From positions 1,429,409 through 1,493,408 of the forward strand of contig CP071065.1 of assembly GCA_017164015.1 (NCBI GenBank): a stretch of 64,000 bases of DNA, written 5' to 3'. The DNA is from Nostoc sp. UHCC 0702. GTDB taxonomy: Bacteria; Cyanobacteriota; Cyanobacteriia; Cyanobacteriales; Nostocaceae. Shown piece by piece: positions 8,114 through 17,907 of this stretch (position 1 is its first letter; the number at the start of each line of letters is the position of its first letter). Position numbers and translations under genes: made by a program. The notes beneath the pieces were generated by a model. The model was not told the origin of the DNA and ran no database searches. It was given only the letters and a program-made list of their open reading frames with translations.

Positions 8114-11100
8114 ATGTTTAGAAAACGTCGGCTAGCCAAGACAATAAAAATAATATTCAAACAATTTAGTAAGAATTTTTTATCCTTAATTAAAAAACAA
8201 CTTATTTGGCTATTGCGAACTTTGTTTGTCACCAAAAGACGACGAGGCTCGCTCAATGCTGGTTTTGTCTTGCCAACAGTAGTAATGGTATCGCTAGTAG
8301 TTGTACTGTTAACTACAGCAATTTTATTTAGGTCTTTTGAACGCTCTAAAAATGCTAGCAATGTCCGTGTAAACGAAACCGTTTTAAGAGCAGCAGCACC
8401 AGCCCTTGACCGCGCCAAAGCAAAATTAGAAAAGCTATTTCAAGACCCTAGATTACCACGTTCAACACCCTCAGATTTTTCATTAAGTCAGGTAATTACC
8501 GATAATATTGCCGAATATACTTTTGGTGATGAGATACAGTTGAAATTGGTTAAGGATGTTAACGCTGATGGCACTATTCTAGAGGATGAAACTTCTAAAT
8601 CAGTCTGGAAATATCCTGTTGATACTGATAATGACGGCAAATTTGATAGTTTTGCTCTGTACGGTATTTATTTTAAGACTCCTACCACTAATAGGGCTAG
8701 AAGCCCACTAGAGGCAAGAGCGCAACCAATGGATGAAGGTCTTTCAGCTGGTCGATGTTCAACTAATGTTGCGACTAGTGCGGATTTGGTGGGTAGTCAG
8801 GGTTGGTATAAAGTTGCTGGCAAACTGAAAAGAAGTATTTTTGTTTATACGACTACTGTGCCGATTACTAAAGAGCCAGATTTAGAAACATTTGGTACTG
8901 ATTATACGAAGTATCAGGAATTTAAAGGCAATAAAAGCTTTGCCGCTCTAGAGTATCAGCAAGACCGGGAAAGAGTGCCACTCACCAATAATGCCGTAAT
9001 TTATGAAAATGATTTAGAGATTTCGCCTGGAGGCGGACTCAGAATTAATGGACGTATCTTTACCAACGGTAATTTGCTAACAAGAAATTCAGTGAGATTT
9101 TTTCAAGTTAGTAGTCCTTACTCTTGTTATTACACAGAGGAAAACAGCAAAATTGTTGTTGCGGGCAATGTGATCAACACCCGAATAAGTGAAACCACAG
9201 ATACATCTAGTGCTACTAGTGTAGTAGTAGATTTCTTTAAAGATGTCAAACCCCACACTCCTTCTACTAGTAGTTCCCCCAAAACAGCTGATAATATTAA
9301 CAACACTAATAAGAGTGTACCTACAGCTGTTTACGGAAATCAAGCAGGTTTTAACGACGCGGCGTATGCTCAACGAATTAATCGCTTAGTAGATGCAGCT
9401 AGTAGTATGGCTCTGACATCCCTGCCTAGAGAAGTTCAAGATGGAATTACCTCTGCTCAACAGGCTGATGCCACACTTTCAGACGCCGATGCAAAGACAC
9501 AGCAGCTCACGACTTACTTCAAGAAGCGGACACGGCGTGTTCCCTACGCAGAGGTGCCTGTCGGTGGGGATGGGTTAGTAAGAACTGGAACCGGAGCTTA
9601 TGACTACACAACGACTAGCCCACTTCAAGACAGTGGTGACGCTCTTAGACCAGTGGATGTGTGGGCTTTTCCCTTCGCTCCCAGTGATGGTACTACTGAG
9701 ACTGATGGTTATGCTGGGATAGGGATTCAAACGCAGAGCGATCCTAATAAGATTTATTTACAAGCAACAGATCCAGGTGTTTTGAGAAATCTGACTACGC
9801 GACAAGAACTACTAATTGGCGATCGCGTTTTAGTAGGCAATAACTTACCACAATACTGGTACAGTGGCGGCAAATTTGTCAGTTCAGAACAAGGACAGAA
9901 CATTGTTGGTAAGCAATGGGATAACAATAGCAATATTCGCCAGCGTTTCACCCAAGCTATTCAATTAGATGATTTGGGGTCTACAGAACGGGGTGGTTTC
10001 TGGGAAAAGGTAGCATCTGAAAAACCTACAGGCCCCCTCGATGTCGTTGGCGGTTTGCGAGTTATCACTGGCGCAGGAATTTACTTGCCTGATAATCGTA
10101 CTCCTACCAGCACTGCAACTGACTTTGATGCCGATCTTGACCTTACAAACGCTACAGATAAAGGTACAGATAAAGTGTGGTCTGATAGGATGCCGATGGG
10201 CGTTACAAGCACTAGTGATGGCTTACCCAACGCTCACACACCTTATCTAAAAATGCGGGCTACAGTAGTCTATCACTACCAAAATTCATTTTACGATCCT
10301 AAGACACCAAGCACTTATCAAACTCCCATAGCCTGTGTTGCTAGTTACTATGACCCCACCAACAGCGATACAGCACAGAACAGAGATACAGATTTTGGAG
10401 GTAATGCTCTGACAGGCTTAACAGGAGTATCCAAAATTGATCCTGATAGTCCTGCCAATACAGCTAACAAATCTCTTAACGGTATTGTCTACTCAGCTTC
10501 TGGCTTATCAACAAGTGGTTATACAGCAGCATTAAACTACCAAAAAGACCTGAAATATCCCAATGGACGCTGGGTAAATAAGCCACTGAGAGATGCTTTA
10601 GCTAATACCGGAGATCTTAGCCTTTCTGAACAATCAGCGATTGATTCTGCCGTCTGTGCCTTGAAAATTTTGGATGGTAGTATTGGAGCGCCTACAAATG
10701 CCGCAGTTCCACATGGTGCTATTAGAGAAGTAACTTTCCTTGATGCTAGGCAGATTAAGGCGGTTGAGAAACTGAACCCTAACAAGGCCACAACATACAA
10801 TTATGATTTGGATGTAGAATTTCGTCAGCCTTTAGAAATTCGTACCACCGTCTTGGATTTGAATTTACTCAGAACAACATCTAGGACTGATGGAGAGTTT
10901 CTATTCCCCAATAGTGGCATTATTTACGCTACTCGTGATGATGCCCTACCAGATGTCAGCAGCGCTGGCGATCCAAATGCTGCCACTATTGCAGAAATAG
11001 ATTTAAGTTCCAAAGACTTTAAGCTAGACCCTACTCGGCGACCTAACGGCATTATGCTGATTAATGGTAGTAATTTAAGCCGTAACTCAACCTATAAAGC

Positions 11101-13411
11101 AGAGGAAAAAGGTTTAATTTTAGCATCTGACCTGCCTGTATATATCAAGGGTAATTTTAATCGACACACTAAGGAAGAATTTTTGGCAACTTTAAACAGC
11201 GGTTGGGCTAACTTTTATACTCGTGGTAATAGTGTTGCAAGTGGTCTGGACTCTAATTTTGCCTGTCGCAAAGATCAATTTTCCAGTTGTAGTACTGGTG
11301 AATCATGGCGGTCAGCAACGGTACTTGCTGATGCTATTACTGTGTTGTCTGGTAACTTTCAAGAAGGCTGGCGCAATGAAGGAAACTACGAACTGAATGA
11401 TAATTATGGTAATTATCCTGTAGGTTTTGATTTTGATGGCGATGGCAAAATTAAGGCAGCAACAACAGTAAAACTTAATGAAACAGCCATTAGATTTGAT
11501 GCCAACGGCAATGGTAATATGACTGATCCGGAAGTCACTCAGCTTGATGAAACAGTAATTAAAGCTGATCTGAATGGTAACGGTAATATGCTTGACACGG
11601 CTGTCGATATAAATGAAAGCAACATCACCGCAACTGTAGCAGCTAGATTAAGCGGTTTCTGGAATAACAACTTCGTTACTAGCCGTGACTTTCAAGATAG
11701 TACTTACTCAAGAGATAATAGTACTGACCCACCAATATATAAGACTTCAGGAAGTCTATCTTCTGATTTTTATTCTTCTTACTTCAACAACTTTGTTACT
11801 CCAGTTCAGCGTCGGGTAACATTTTCTGAGTATGTAATGGAAATATGCCGCAAACCAACAGTAACAGCTTGCAAAGCTAGTGATTGGGTAGTTGGTTATG
11901 ACGTGAACAATAATGGCAATTTAGACGATTTGGCTGGATATGACTTTAACAGTGATGGCGATTTAGACGACACTGAAGCAGAATTGGATCTAGATTTTAA
12001 TGGTGACACTGTTAAAGCTCCCACTTTTAAGGAAAGGGATTTAAACAACGATAGCTACCTAAATAATGCTATCTATGACAAGAATGGTGATGGTGATTTA
12101 GATGACAGTGAAACAGATGCAGATGTAAATACTGACCTTGACGGCGACGGGATTAAAACAGCTGATGTCAAGGAACAAGACATCAAAACAAAGCAACGAA
12201 TCACAGAAAAAAACCTCAAGGCAAAGGCATTAATTACACAGTCTGATACTCCTGACCCTAATGCTTACGATGCCGTTCGTCTTATTGCAGGGACTACTGC
12301 TCAGCCTGCAATGTTAGAAGCCGATAGAAATTATCCTCGTCGGGTTGCTTTTGTCAGAGAAGGAAACAACTTGAAACTAGACCCCACTAGTAGAAGACCT
12401 ATTCCTATAGGGATTAGCACTACTAGTACTGGAAAAGTAAACTACTATCCATATTCTACTCTATCCATAAACGGTAAGACATACAGTGCCTTCAGTACTA
12501 GTAATGTAGATAAGCGACCACGCACCCAAAGTAACGCTCTGTGGTTTAGAACATGGAAAACTCTTACAAGTGCTACAGACAGAAACTACGCTGCTACATT
12601 TCCACTGAAGATTGACAACATTAGCAGCCTAAGTGAAACAACAAATCAACCTCTGTTAGTGCCAGTATTGCAAATTCAGTTTCCCTTTCAAACACCATCT
12701 GACATAAATACTCTCCGGGAAACTGAGGACGGTAATAGAGTCATTAATAACGGTGATTGGTTTCAACGCGCTACAGCCACAGAAACAAATGTTGTATTTG
12801 CTCAAGGTGATACACCAAGTCGCCCACCAACTCCAGGAGCTACAGCAGGCACTTTTGCTGATACTGGTGAACTTGGTGGTGGTTTAGAAAACTTTATACG
12901 TTTCCTAGAAAATTGGTCAGGGAGAGATTTGACAGCTCGTGGCTCTTTTATTCAGTTTAAACGTAGCTCCTATGCCACAGCACCTTGGCAAGGGATGATT
13001 GGTAACTTTAACTTGACTAACAGGGATGCAGGGTACAGTCCTTCGGGAACAACAATTTTTGGCTATCCACAAGGTTATCGAGTTAACTCAAATAACGTTA
13101 CTGGTGAAAACCAAGGTCGTTCACCTTTCTACGTTACACCTACCCGTGCTTGGGGTTTTGATGTTGCTTTGTTAACACAGCTACCTGACTTGTTCTCTCA
13201 GCGCTTTACCTCACCAGCACTCAATCCTCCCAATGAGTTTTACAGAGAAGTACCGCGAGATGACAAGTGGGTGAAAAGTTTGTTATGTGCTGCTCAAGAT
13301 AATAGAACTGGTGGCTACGACGACGCTGATCCTAAATATAACGATGCAGTGAGGTACAAATACGCTGTTAGATCAGACCAACGTCCTAGTGATCTATGTC
13401 CTAAATCTTGA
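8114..13411 (+). CDS. hpsA: HpsA-like hormogonium polysaccharide secretion pseudopilin-related protein
   Basis: This 1765-residue protein begins with a basic stretch (residues 1-45) and a pilin-like segment, LNAG|FVLPTVVMVSLVVVLL (Gly50/Phe51), followed by one hydrophobic helix. That fits a type IV prepilin-type leader without the usual Glu5. The bulk is predicted exported and rich in Thr/Asn/Asp. Between about residues 1100 and 1350 there are eight or so acidic loops (DFDGDGKI, DANGNGNM, DLNGNGNM, DVNNNGNL, DFNSDGDL, DKNGDGDL, DLDGDGI) resembling dockerin/EF-hand calcium-binding loops. Size, leader and the three pseudopilin genes behind it match HpsA of the Nostoc hormogonium polysaccharide locus, needed for slime secretion and gliding. 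An AGGA ribosome site precedes the ATG. The name rests on recalled family features and synteny. Confidence 0.82.
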   Translation: MFRKRRLAKTIKIIFKQFSKNFLSLIKKQLIWLLRTLFVTKRRRGSLNAGFVLPTVVMVSLVVVLLTTAILFRSFERSKNASNVRVNETVLRAAAPALDRAKAKLEKLFQDPRLPRSTPSDFSLSQVITDNIAEYTFGDEIQLKLVKDVNADGTILEDETSKSVWKYPVDTDNDGKFDSFALYGIYFKTPTTNRARSPLEARAQPMDEGLSAGRCSTNVATSADLVGSQGWYKVAGKLKRSIFVYTTTVPITKEPDLETFGTDYTKYQEFKGNKSFAALEYQQDRERVPLTNNAVIYENDLEISPGGGLRINGRIFTNGNLLTRNSVRFFQVSSPYSCYYTEENSKIVVAGNVINTRISETTDTSSATSVVVDFFKDVKPHTPSTSSSPKTADNINNTNKSVPTAVYGNQAGFNDAAYAQRINRLVDAASSMALTSLPREVQDGITSAQQADATLSDADAKTQQLTTYFKKRTRRVPYAEVPVGGDGLVRTGTGAYDYTTTSPLQDSGDALRPVDVWAFPFAPSDGTTETDGYAGIGIQTQSDPNKIYLQATDPGVLRNLTTRQELLIGDRVLVGNNLPQYWYSGGKFVSSEQGQNIVGKQWDNNSNIRQRFTQAIQLDDLGSTERGGFWEKVASEKPTGPLDVVGGLRVITGAGIYLPDNRTPTSTATDFDADLDLTNATDKGTDKVWSDRMPMGVTSTSDGLPNAHTPYLKMRATVVYHYQNSFYDPKTPSTYQTPIACVASYYDPTNSDTAQNRDTDFGGNALTGLTGVSKIDPDSPANTANKSLNGIVYSASGLSTSGYTAALNYQKDLKYPNGRWVNKPLRDALANTGDLSLSEQSAIDSAVCALKILDGSIGAPTNAAVPHGAIREVTFLDARQIKAVEKLNPNKATTYNYDLDVEFRQPLEIRTTVLDLNLLRTTSRTDGEFLFPNSGIIYATRDDALPDVSSAGDPNAATIAEIDLSSKDFKLDPTRRPNGIMLINGSNLSRNSTYKAEEKGLILASDLPVYIKGNFNRHTKEEFLATLNSGWANFYTRGNSVASGLDSNFACRKDQFSSCSTGESWRSATVLADAITVLSGNFQEGWRNEGNYELNDNYGNYPVGFDFDGDGKIKAATTVKLNETAIRFDANGNGNMTDPEVTQLDETVIKADLNGNGNMLDTAVDINESNITATVAARLSGFWNNNFVTSRDFQDSTYSRDNSTDPPIYKTSGSLSSDFYSSYFNNFVTPVQRRVTFSEYVMEICRKPTVTACKASDWVVGYDVNNNGNLDDLAGYDFNSDGDLDDTEAELDLDFNGDTVKAPTFKERDLNNDSYLNNAIYDKNGDGDLDDSETDADVNTDLDGDGIKTADVKEQDIKTKQRITEKNLKAKALITQSDTPDPNAYDAVRLIAGTTAQPAMLEADRNYPRRVAFVREGNNLKLDPTSRRPIPIGISTTSTGKVNYYPYSTLSINGKTYSAFSTSNVDKRPRTQSNALWFRTWKTLTSATDRNYAATFPLKIDNISSLSETTNQPLLVPVLQIQFPFQTPSDINTLRETEDGNRVINNGDWFQRATATETNVVFAQGDTPSRPPTPGATAGTFADTGELGGGLENFIRFLENWSGRDLTARGSFIQFKRSSYATAPWQGMIGNFNLTNRDAGYSPSGTTIFGYPQGYRVNSNNVTGENQGRSPFYVTPTRAWGFDVALLTQLPDLFSQRFTSPALNPPNEFYREVPRDDKWVKSLLCAAQDNRTGGYDDADPKYNDAVRYKYAVRSDQRPSDLCPKS

Positions 13412-13420
13412 TAAGTGGTC

Positions 13421-13453
13421 AGATCCCTGACTTCTTCAAGAAGTCGGGGATCT
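13421..13453. repeat. Hairpin repeat between hpsA and hpsB
   Basis: AGATCCCTGACTT pairs with AAGTCGGGGATCT around a short loop. The same palindrome occurs at 29112-29140. It starts 10 bases after the hpsA stop and lacks a T-tract, so it may be a transcript-processing or stabilising hairpin rather than a full terminator. Confidence 0.7.
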
Positions 13454-13504
13454 CGCAGCCCATCACTAGTTGCCTTTGATATAACCTATCTAAATTGCTG
13501 AATT

Positions 13505-14254
13505 ATGATTGCTCACAAACAGCAACAAGCATCTTTATCTAGTCAATCAGGTTTCACCATCGTTGAATCATTGGTAGCTATTATAGTTGTTGCCATTTTA
13601 CTGGCAGCCGTCGCACCTGTGATTGTCTTTTCTGTGGCAACACGGGTGCAAGCAAAGCGTATTGAAACAGCCACCGATGCTGCTAAAAACTACATAGATG
13701 GTCTTCGTTCTGGAATAATTACAGCACCTGCATCTCCGATTACAGGCACAATTGACGAATTTGCAATATCTAACTATGATCCTCCTGCTGTGGGAAGCTT
13801 AACCTGTACGGCAAATAGTTACTGTTCTTCACCAGCAGACAATTTGTATTGTGTCTCATTGGATGGCAAGAACTGTACCACCACTAATCCCAGCAACTTT
13901 GTAATTCAAGCGATTCGCTATAACAAAGGTACTGTAACTAGCGGCGGAAGCACCACCAATATTGTTGAGGCTGCAAAGGGGTATCAGTTGGGGATACGTG
14001 TTTATAGGGCAGATGGCTTTGCTGGTAGCATTCCTTTGAAAAAAACAAGAGCAACTCCTCCTAATACTGATCCTAATCCAAAACAACCAACTTTTGCAGC
14101 GGGATTAGGCGATCGCAAAACGCCATTAGTAGAGATTACTACAGAAGTCACCAAAGGAGTAAAATTCCGTGATTTGTGCGATCGTTTGAAACAACCTACT
14201 CCAACTCCCACTCCAACCCCTAGCTCTACTCCCACTGCTCAATCTCAGTGCTAA
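13505..14254 (+). CDS. hpsB: HpsB-like pseudopilin
   Basis: This is a 249-residue type IV pilin-like protein. The leader and cleavage site read SQSG|FTIVESLVAIIVVAILL, with Glu5 present, followed by a hydrophobic helix to about residue 45. The remainder is a soluble head rich in Thr and Asn with several Cys residues (CTANSYC, CVSLDGKNC), ending in a PTPTPTPTPSSTPT proline-threonine tail. It lies 93 bases after hpsA, with hpsC 33 bases downstream. Order and leader match HpsB of the hormogonium polysaccharide system, where pseudopilins are thought to form a type II-secretion-like pseudopilus for polysaccharide export. The Pro-Thr tail is encoded by a small CCAACTCCCACT-type repeat and could vary in length. 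Confidence 0.8.
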   Translation: MIAHKQQQASLSSQSGFTIVESLVAIIVVAILLAAVAPVIVFSVATRVQAKRIETATDAAKNYIDGLRSGIITAPASPITGTIDEFAISNYDPPAVGSLTCTANSYCSSPADNLYCVSLDGKNCTTTNPSNFVIQAIRYNKGTVTSGGSTTNIVEAAKGYQLGIRVYRADGFAGSIPLKKTRATPPNTDPNPKQPTFAAGLGDRKTPLVEITTEVTKGVKFRDLCDRLKQPTPTPTPTPSSTPTAQSQC

Positions 14255-14287
14255 AAATCTGCAACTCTAAAAGGAAAACTCAGTATT

Positions 14288-15262
14288 ATGAGTCCACTTA
14301 AATGGCTTTTAAGTAATCAGCTAAAACGCTCAAGAGTGAAACAAACAAACGGTGGTTTTACCCTCATTGAGTTACTGGTAGGTATCATTTTAGCTTTTTT
14401 GGTCATCACTCCTTTGATGGGATTTATGATCAGCATCATGGATAGCGATCGTAAAGAGCAAGCTAAAGCAAATACTGAGCAAGATATTAAGGCAGCACTT
14501 GACTATATCGCACGAGATTTACAGCAGGCAGTCTACATATATGATGCTACTGGGATAGCTGCCATTAGAAGTCAACTACCTAAGTCATCTACCGCAGACG
14601 AGAAGAACACATTTTTTCCTGTACTTGTGTTTTGGAAACGACAGTTTATTCCAGGGGGACTTAGTGTCGGTAGTGGTGCTACCCTTGGAACTGATGATAC
14701 CTTCGTTTATTCCCTAGTTGCCTATTATCTCATTAAAGACAATGACTCTACATGGTCTAATGCTGCCCGTATTGGTAGATTTCAAATCAGTAATGGCTAT
14801 GGCAGTAGTGAGACTGATATCGACAACACTAGAGATCGTGGATTTCAAATGTTTAAATTGCAAGATGAAGGCAATCTTGCAACCAAAATGAATAAATGGG
14901 TCAAGAAGAGTGGTGAGGGATACACACAAGACATCTTGCCTCTTATTGATTATGTTGACCAAACTACAATAGATACAACCACTAACCCAGCACCAACAAA
15001 CTGTTCAACTGAAAAGATGGTTCCACAATATTCAGGAACAGGAGATGCTGTTGCTACAAACAATGTAAAAACACGCGGTTTCTACGTTTGTGTAGACTCA
15101 AATAAAACTGTCGCAGAAGTTTATTTACGTGGCAATGCTTTAGCTAGAATCAAAAGCAATAATATCAATTTTAATCAAACAATTGAGTTTGAGTGGCAAA
15201 AAATTTATTTTCCTCAAGCTAGTATTCGAGTGCAAGGAATTGGATTATTATTTACTCAATAA
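14288..15262 (+). CDS. hpsC: HpsC-like pseudopilin
   Basis: This is a 324-residue protein with a PilW/GspJ-type prepilin leader, NGG|FTLIELLVGIILAFLVITP, and Glu5 intact. The helix is followed by RDLQQAVYIYD, a motif common in minor pilins of this type. The head domain is unusually large for a GspJ-like protein, which suits the HpsC family of hormogonium polysaccharide secretion pseudopilins. It follows hpsB with a 33-base spacer containing AAAAGGAAAA, a plausible ribosome site, and is clearly in the same transcript. It is expected to sit in the inner membrane and be processed by the prepilin peptidase PilD. Confidence 0.8.
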   Translation: MSPLKWLLSNQLKRSRVKQTNGGFTLIELLVGIILAFLVITPLMGFMISIMDSDRKEQAKANTEQDIKAALDYIARDLQQAVYIYDATGIAAIRSQLPKSSTADEKNTFFPVLVFWKRQFIPGGLSVGSGATLGTDDTFVYSLVAYYLIKDNDSTWSNAARIGRFQISNGYGSSETDIDNTRDRGFQMFKLQDEGNLATKMNKWVKKSGEGYTQDILPLIDYVDQTTIDTTTNPAPTNCSTEKMVPQYSGTGDAVATNNVKTRGFYVCVDSNKTVAEVYLRGNALARIKSNNINFNQTIEFEWQKIYFPQASIRVQGIGLLFTQ

Positions 15263-15335
15263 TTAATTTTTAATTAAAAAATAATAATTATTTTGCAATT
15301 GAGAATTATTCATTTAAATACAAGGTAACTTTGCT

Positions 15336-16046
15336 ATGTATAACTTAGTTTTAGGTAAAAAATTACAGAAAATACCTCTAAAACTATTATTAAAATTAAA
15401 TAATGATTCTCAAACGAAGCAAAAAAATGATGGATTTAGCTTGATTGAACTACTGGTAGTAGTAATTATGTTGGGAGTTTTAGCAACAATTGCTGCTCCT
15501 AGTTGGTTTGCATTTGTCAATAGACAACGAGTAAATAAAGCTAACGATTTTATTTTGTCAGCACTCCAAGAAGCTCAACGAGAAGCTAAAAAACAAAAAC
15601 TCAGTTATAGTGTTAGCTTTAGAACTTATAATAACATTCCGCAAGTTGCTATATATTCCAAAGGCTCTGATTCCAGTAATTTTTTATGGCGTGATTTAGG
15701 CGGAGATTTAGGAATTAAAGCAGGACAAATTGTCATTGGGACAAATATAACTAATGAAAATACTGCAAGCAGTATCATCACTTATGCGTCTACCCCCACT
15801 TTCACCACTAGTAAGCCACAAACAATTACTTATGACTATACAGGTGCATTAGATTTATTAGTAAAGACTAATACTAATGGTTTAACAGCTGTGCAGAATG
15901 ATAAGATTGGCACTAAAGGCTTAGTTGTAGCAGTGGCCATAGCTAAACCTGGAAGTCCTAGTCAAGCTACTAGCGTGAAGCGTTGTATAATTGTAAAAAC
16001 CCTTTTAGGTTCAACAAAAATTGGTAAAGATACAGAATGTAACTAA
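15336..16046 (+). CDS. hpsD: GspH-like pseudopilin, HpsD position
   Basis: This is a 236-residue prepilin-like protein. A long basic pre-sequence of about 35 residues precedes the leader NDG|FSLIELLVVVIMLGVLATI, with Glu5 present. It is followed by APSWFAFVNRQRVNKANDF and a QEAQREAKKQKLSYSVSF segment typical of GspH/FimT-type minor pseudopilins. The same segment pattern recurs in the gene at 17326-17877, which is therefore a paralogue. It is the fourth pilin-like gene in the cluster and directly precedes the HpsE-like transferase, the order known for hpsA-E in Nostoc punctiforme. The symbol is assigned from position and fold, not from a direct comparison. Confidence 0.72.
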   Translation: MYNLVLGKKLQKIPLKLLLKLNNDSQTKQKNDGFSLIELLVVVIMLGVLATIAAPSWFAFVNRQRVNKANDFILSALQEAQREAKKQKLSYSVSFRTYNNIPQVAIYSKGSDSSNFLWRDLGGDLGIKAGQIVIGTNITNENTASSIITYASTPTFTTSKPQTITYDYTGALDLLVKTNTNGLTAVQNDKIGTKGLVVAVAIAKPGSPSQATSVKRCIIVKTLLGSTKIGKDTECN

Positions 16047-16154
16047 AAATATTAATACCAAAAAATCTAGATTCAATTCCTGATATGAATTTAAATTTAG
16101 TAAAATAATCAAACATAAAATTTTTTCATTAGTTGAGTTTGTATATCTTGTGTA

Positions 16155-17114
16155 ATGAAATTAGACCTTGACTTGACTGTAGCTATACCAACTTATAATG
16201 GGGCAAGCCGCTTGCCTGAATTGCTAGAAAAATTACGAAATCAAATTTATACTGAACACTTTTCATGGGAAATTATTGTTGTCGATAACAATAGTAATGA
16301 TGATACAGCGAAAGTTGTACAAAGCTATCAAGAAAATTGGCAATGTCCTTATCCCTTGAAATATTGTTTTGAACAGCAACAGGGAGCAGCTTATGCCCGA
16401 AAAAGAGCAGTTCAAGAAGCTAAAGGTAAATTAATTGCTTTTCTAGATGATGATAACTATCCAGAGCCAAACTGGATAGCAGCAGCTTATGCTTTTGGTC
16501 AAAAGTACCCTCAAGCAGGGGCTTATGGCAGTCAAATACATGCTCAATGGGAAGTAAAACCACCAGAAAACTTTCAGCGGATTGCTCCATTTTTGGCAAT
16601 TACAGAGCGAGGTGATTTGCCTTTGCTGTATGAACCATCCAAAAAATTATTACCACCCTCTGCTGGTCTTGTTGTTCGCCGACAAGCTTGGTTAGACAGC
16701 GTACCTAATCAGCCTATTTTAACTGGTAGAGTTACTGGCAATATGCTAACTAGTGAAGACTTAGAAATGTTGTCTTATATCCAAAAATCTGGGTGGGAGA
16801 TTTGGTATAATCCAGAAATGGAAATTTATCATAAAATTCCAGAGTCACGCTTAAAAAAGGAGTATTTAATTCCATTTTTTCGAGGTATTGGGTTGAGTCG
16901 TTATGTAACTCGAATGGTGAATACAAAACCTTGGGCTAAACCCGTGGTTTTATTGGCTTATATGAGCAACGATTTACGAAAAATTTTATTACATCTAATC
17001 AAATATAAATTTAAGCTGAAAACAGATTTGGTTGCGGCTTGTGAAATGCAATTATTTTTCACTAGTCTGATTAGTCCTTTTTATCTTTGGAGAAATGGTT
17101 ATTTGAATAAATAA
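16155..17114 (+). CDS. hpsE: Hormogonium polysaccharide glycosyltransferase, HpsE-like
   Basis: This is a family-2 glycosyltransferase of 319 residues with AIPTYNGASRL, VVDNNSNDDT, FLDDDNYPEPNWI and GSQIHAQWEVKPPENF motifs. It is paralogous to the gene at 1574-2545 over its full length. Its place behind four pseudopilin genes matches hpsE, which is required for hormogonium polysaccharide production in Nostoc. It probably acts at the cytoplasmic face, building the polysaccharide that the pseudopilin machinery helps to export. The start ATG at 16155 (MKLDLDLTVAIPTYN) aligns with the start of the paralogue. Confidence 0.83.
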   Translation: MKLDLDLTVAIPTYNGASRLPELLEKLRNQIYTEHFSWEIIVVDNNSNDDTAKVVQSYQENWQCPYPLKYCFEQQQGAAYARKRAVQEAKGKLIAFLDDDNYPEPNWIAAAYAFGQKYPQAGAYGSQIHAQWEVKPPENFQRIAPFLAITERGDLPLLYEPSKKLLPPSAGLVVRRQAWLDSVPNQPILTGRVTGNMLTSEDLEMLSYIQKSGWEIWYNPEMEIYHKIPESRLKKEYLIPFFRGIGLSRYVTRMVNTKPWAKPVVLLAYMSNDLRKILLHLIKYKFKLKTDLVAACEMQLFFTSLISPFYLWRNGYLNK

Positions 17115-17151
17115 AATTAAAAGACCTCTGTCAGAAATATTTTTTATCTCA

Positions 17152-17182
17152 CGCAAAGGCGCAAAGGCGCAAAGGCGCAAAG
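17152..17182. repeat. CAAAGGCG tandem octamer
   Basis: Three to four uninterrupted copies of GCGCAAAG / CAAAGGCG lie in the gap after hpsE. This is a common cyanobacterial short tandem repeat. The rest of the gap up to 17325 contains the presumed leader of the next gene. Confidence 0.85.
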
Positions 17183-17325
17183 AATAATATGAAAAGGACT
17201 AAGAAAAATTAAGAGTTATGTAGCCTGCATAGGTGAGCTTTGTTCTTGTAGCTGCAATCTTAATCGAAGGCGTGCAAGATATAAATTAGTTAATTTGGGT
17301 GCATCAGACTTAGGAAAGTATTCTA

Positions 17326-17877
17326 GTGCGTTTTCTGCCTTTAGTTAATAGTAAAAATATTTTTAAACGTGACTCTAGCAGTGGCTTCACGCTGGTAGAG
17401 ATGTTAGTAGTGATTATGGCAATTGGGGTATTAGCTGGTCTAGCATTACCTAACTGGCTAGCTTTTGTGGACACTCGCCGCCTGACTAATGCTCAAGAAG
17501 AAGTTTATCGTGCTATGCAACAAGCTAAAAGTCAAGCTACTAAAGAAAAATTAACTTGGCGATTCAGCTTTCGTGAACAAAATGGTATCCTTCAATGGGT
17601 GGTTCATCCTGCTACAGTCAACCCATTGAGTCTTAATTGGAATAATTTAGATTCCCATGTACGCCTTGATCCTGAGACAACCTTACAACTGTCAAGTGGT
17701 ATAGGCAAAATTGAATTTGATTACATGGGTAATCCTAATGTGCTTAGAAGGATCACCCTATCTAGTAAGTATGGTGGTAAAGCTAAGCGTTGTATTTATG
17801 TCTCGACACTCATAGGGGCTATGCGAACAGCAAAAGAGCATAGTAGGGCTAACAGGGATCGTGATTATTGCTATTAA
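17326..17877 (+). CDS. GspH/FimT-like pseudopilin
   Basis: This is a 183-residue prepilin-like protein with a GTG start. A short basic pre-sequence leads to SSG|FTLVEMLVVIMAIGVLAGL, Glu5 intact, then LPNWLAFVDTRRLTNAQEEV and a Lys-rich helix. It resembles the hpsD-position protein (APSWFAFVNRQRVNKAND) but is shorter. Four residues before the stop it has a Cys-containing tail (RDYCY), and an AKRCIYV segment corresponds to VKRCIIV in the paralogue. It is probably a minor pseudopilin of the same secretion apparatus, possibly a duplicate of hpsD. It is separated from hpsE by a repeat-bearing gap of 211 bases, so it may have its own promoter. Confidence 0.82.
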   Translation: MRFLPLVNSKNIFKRDSSSGFTLVEMLVVIMAIGVLAGLALPNWLAFVDTRRLTNAQEEVYRAMQQAKSQATKEKLTWRFSFREQNGILQWVVHPATVNPLSLNWNNLDSHVRLDPETTLQLSSGIGKIEFDYMGNPNVLRRITLSSKYGGKAKRCIYVSTLIGAMRTAKEHSRANRDRDYCY

Positions 17878-17907
17878 GATATTTTTAGTTAAGTTAAATA
17901 AGCTATT

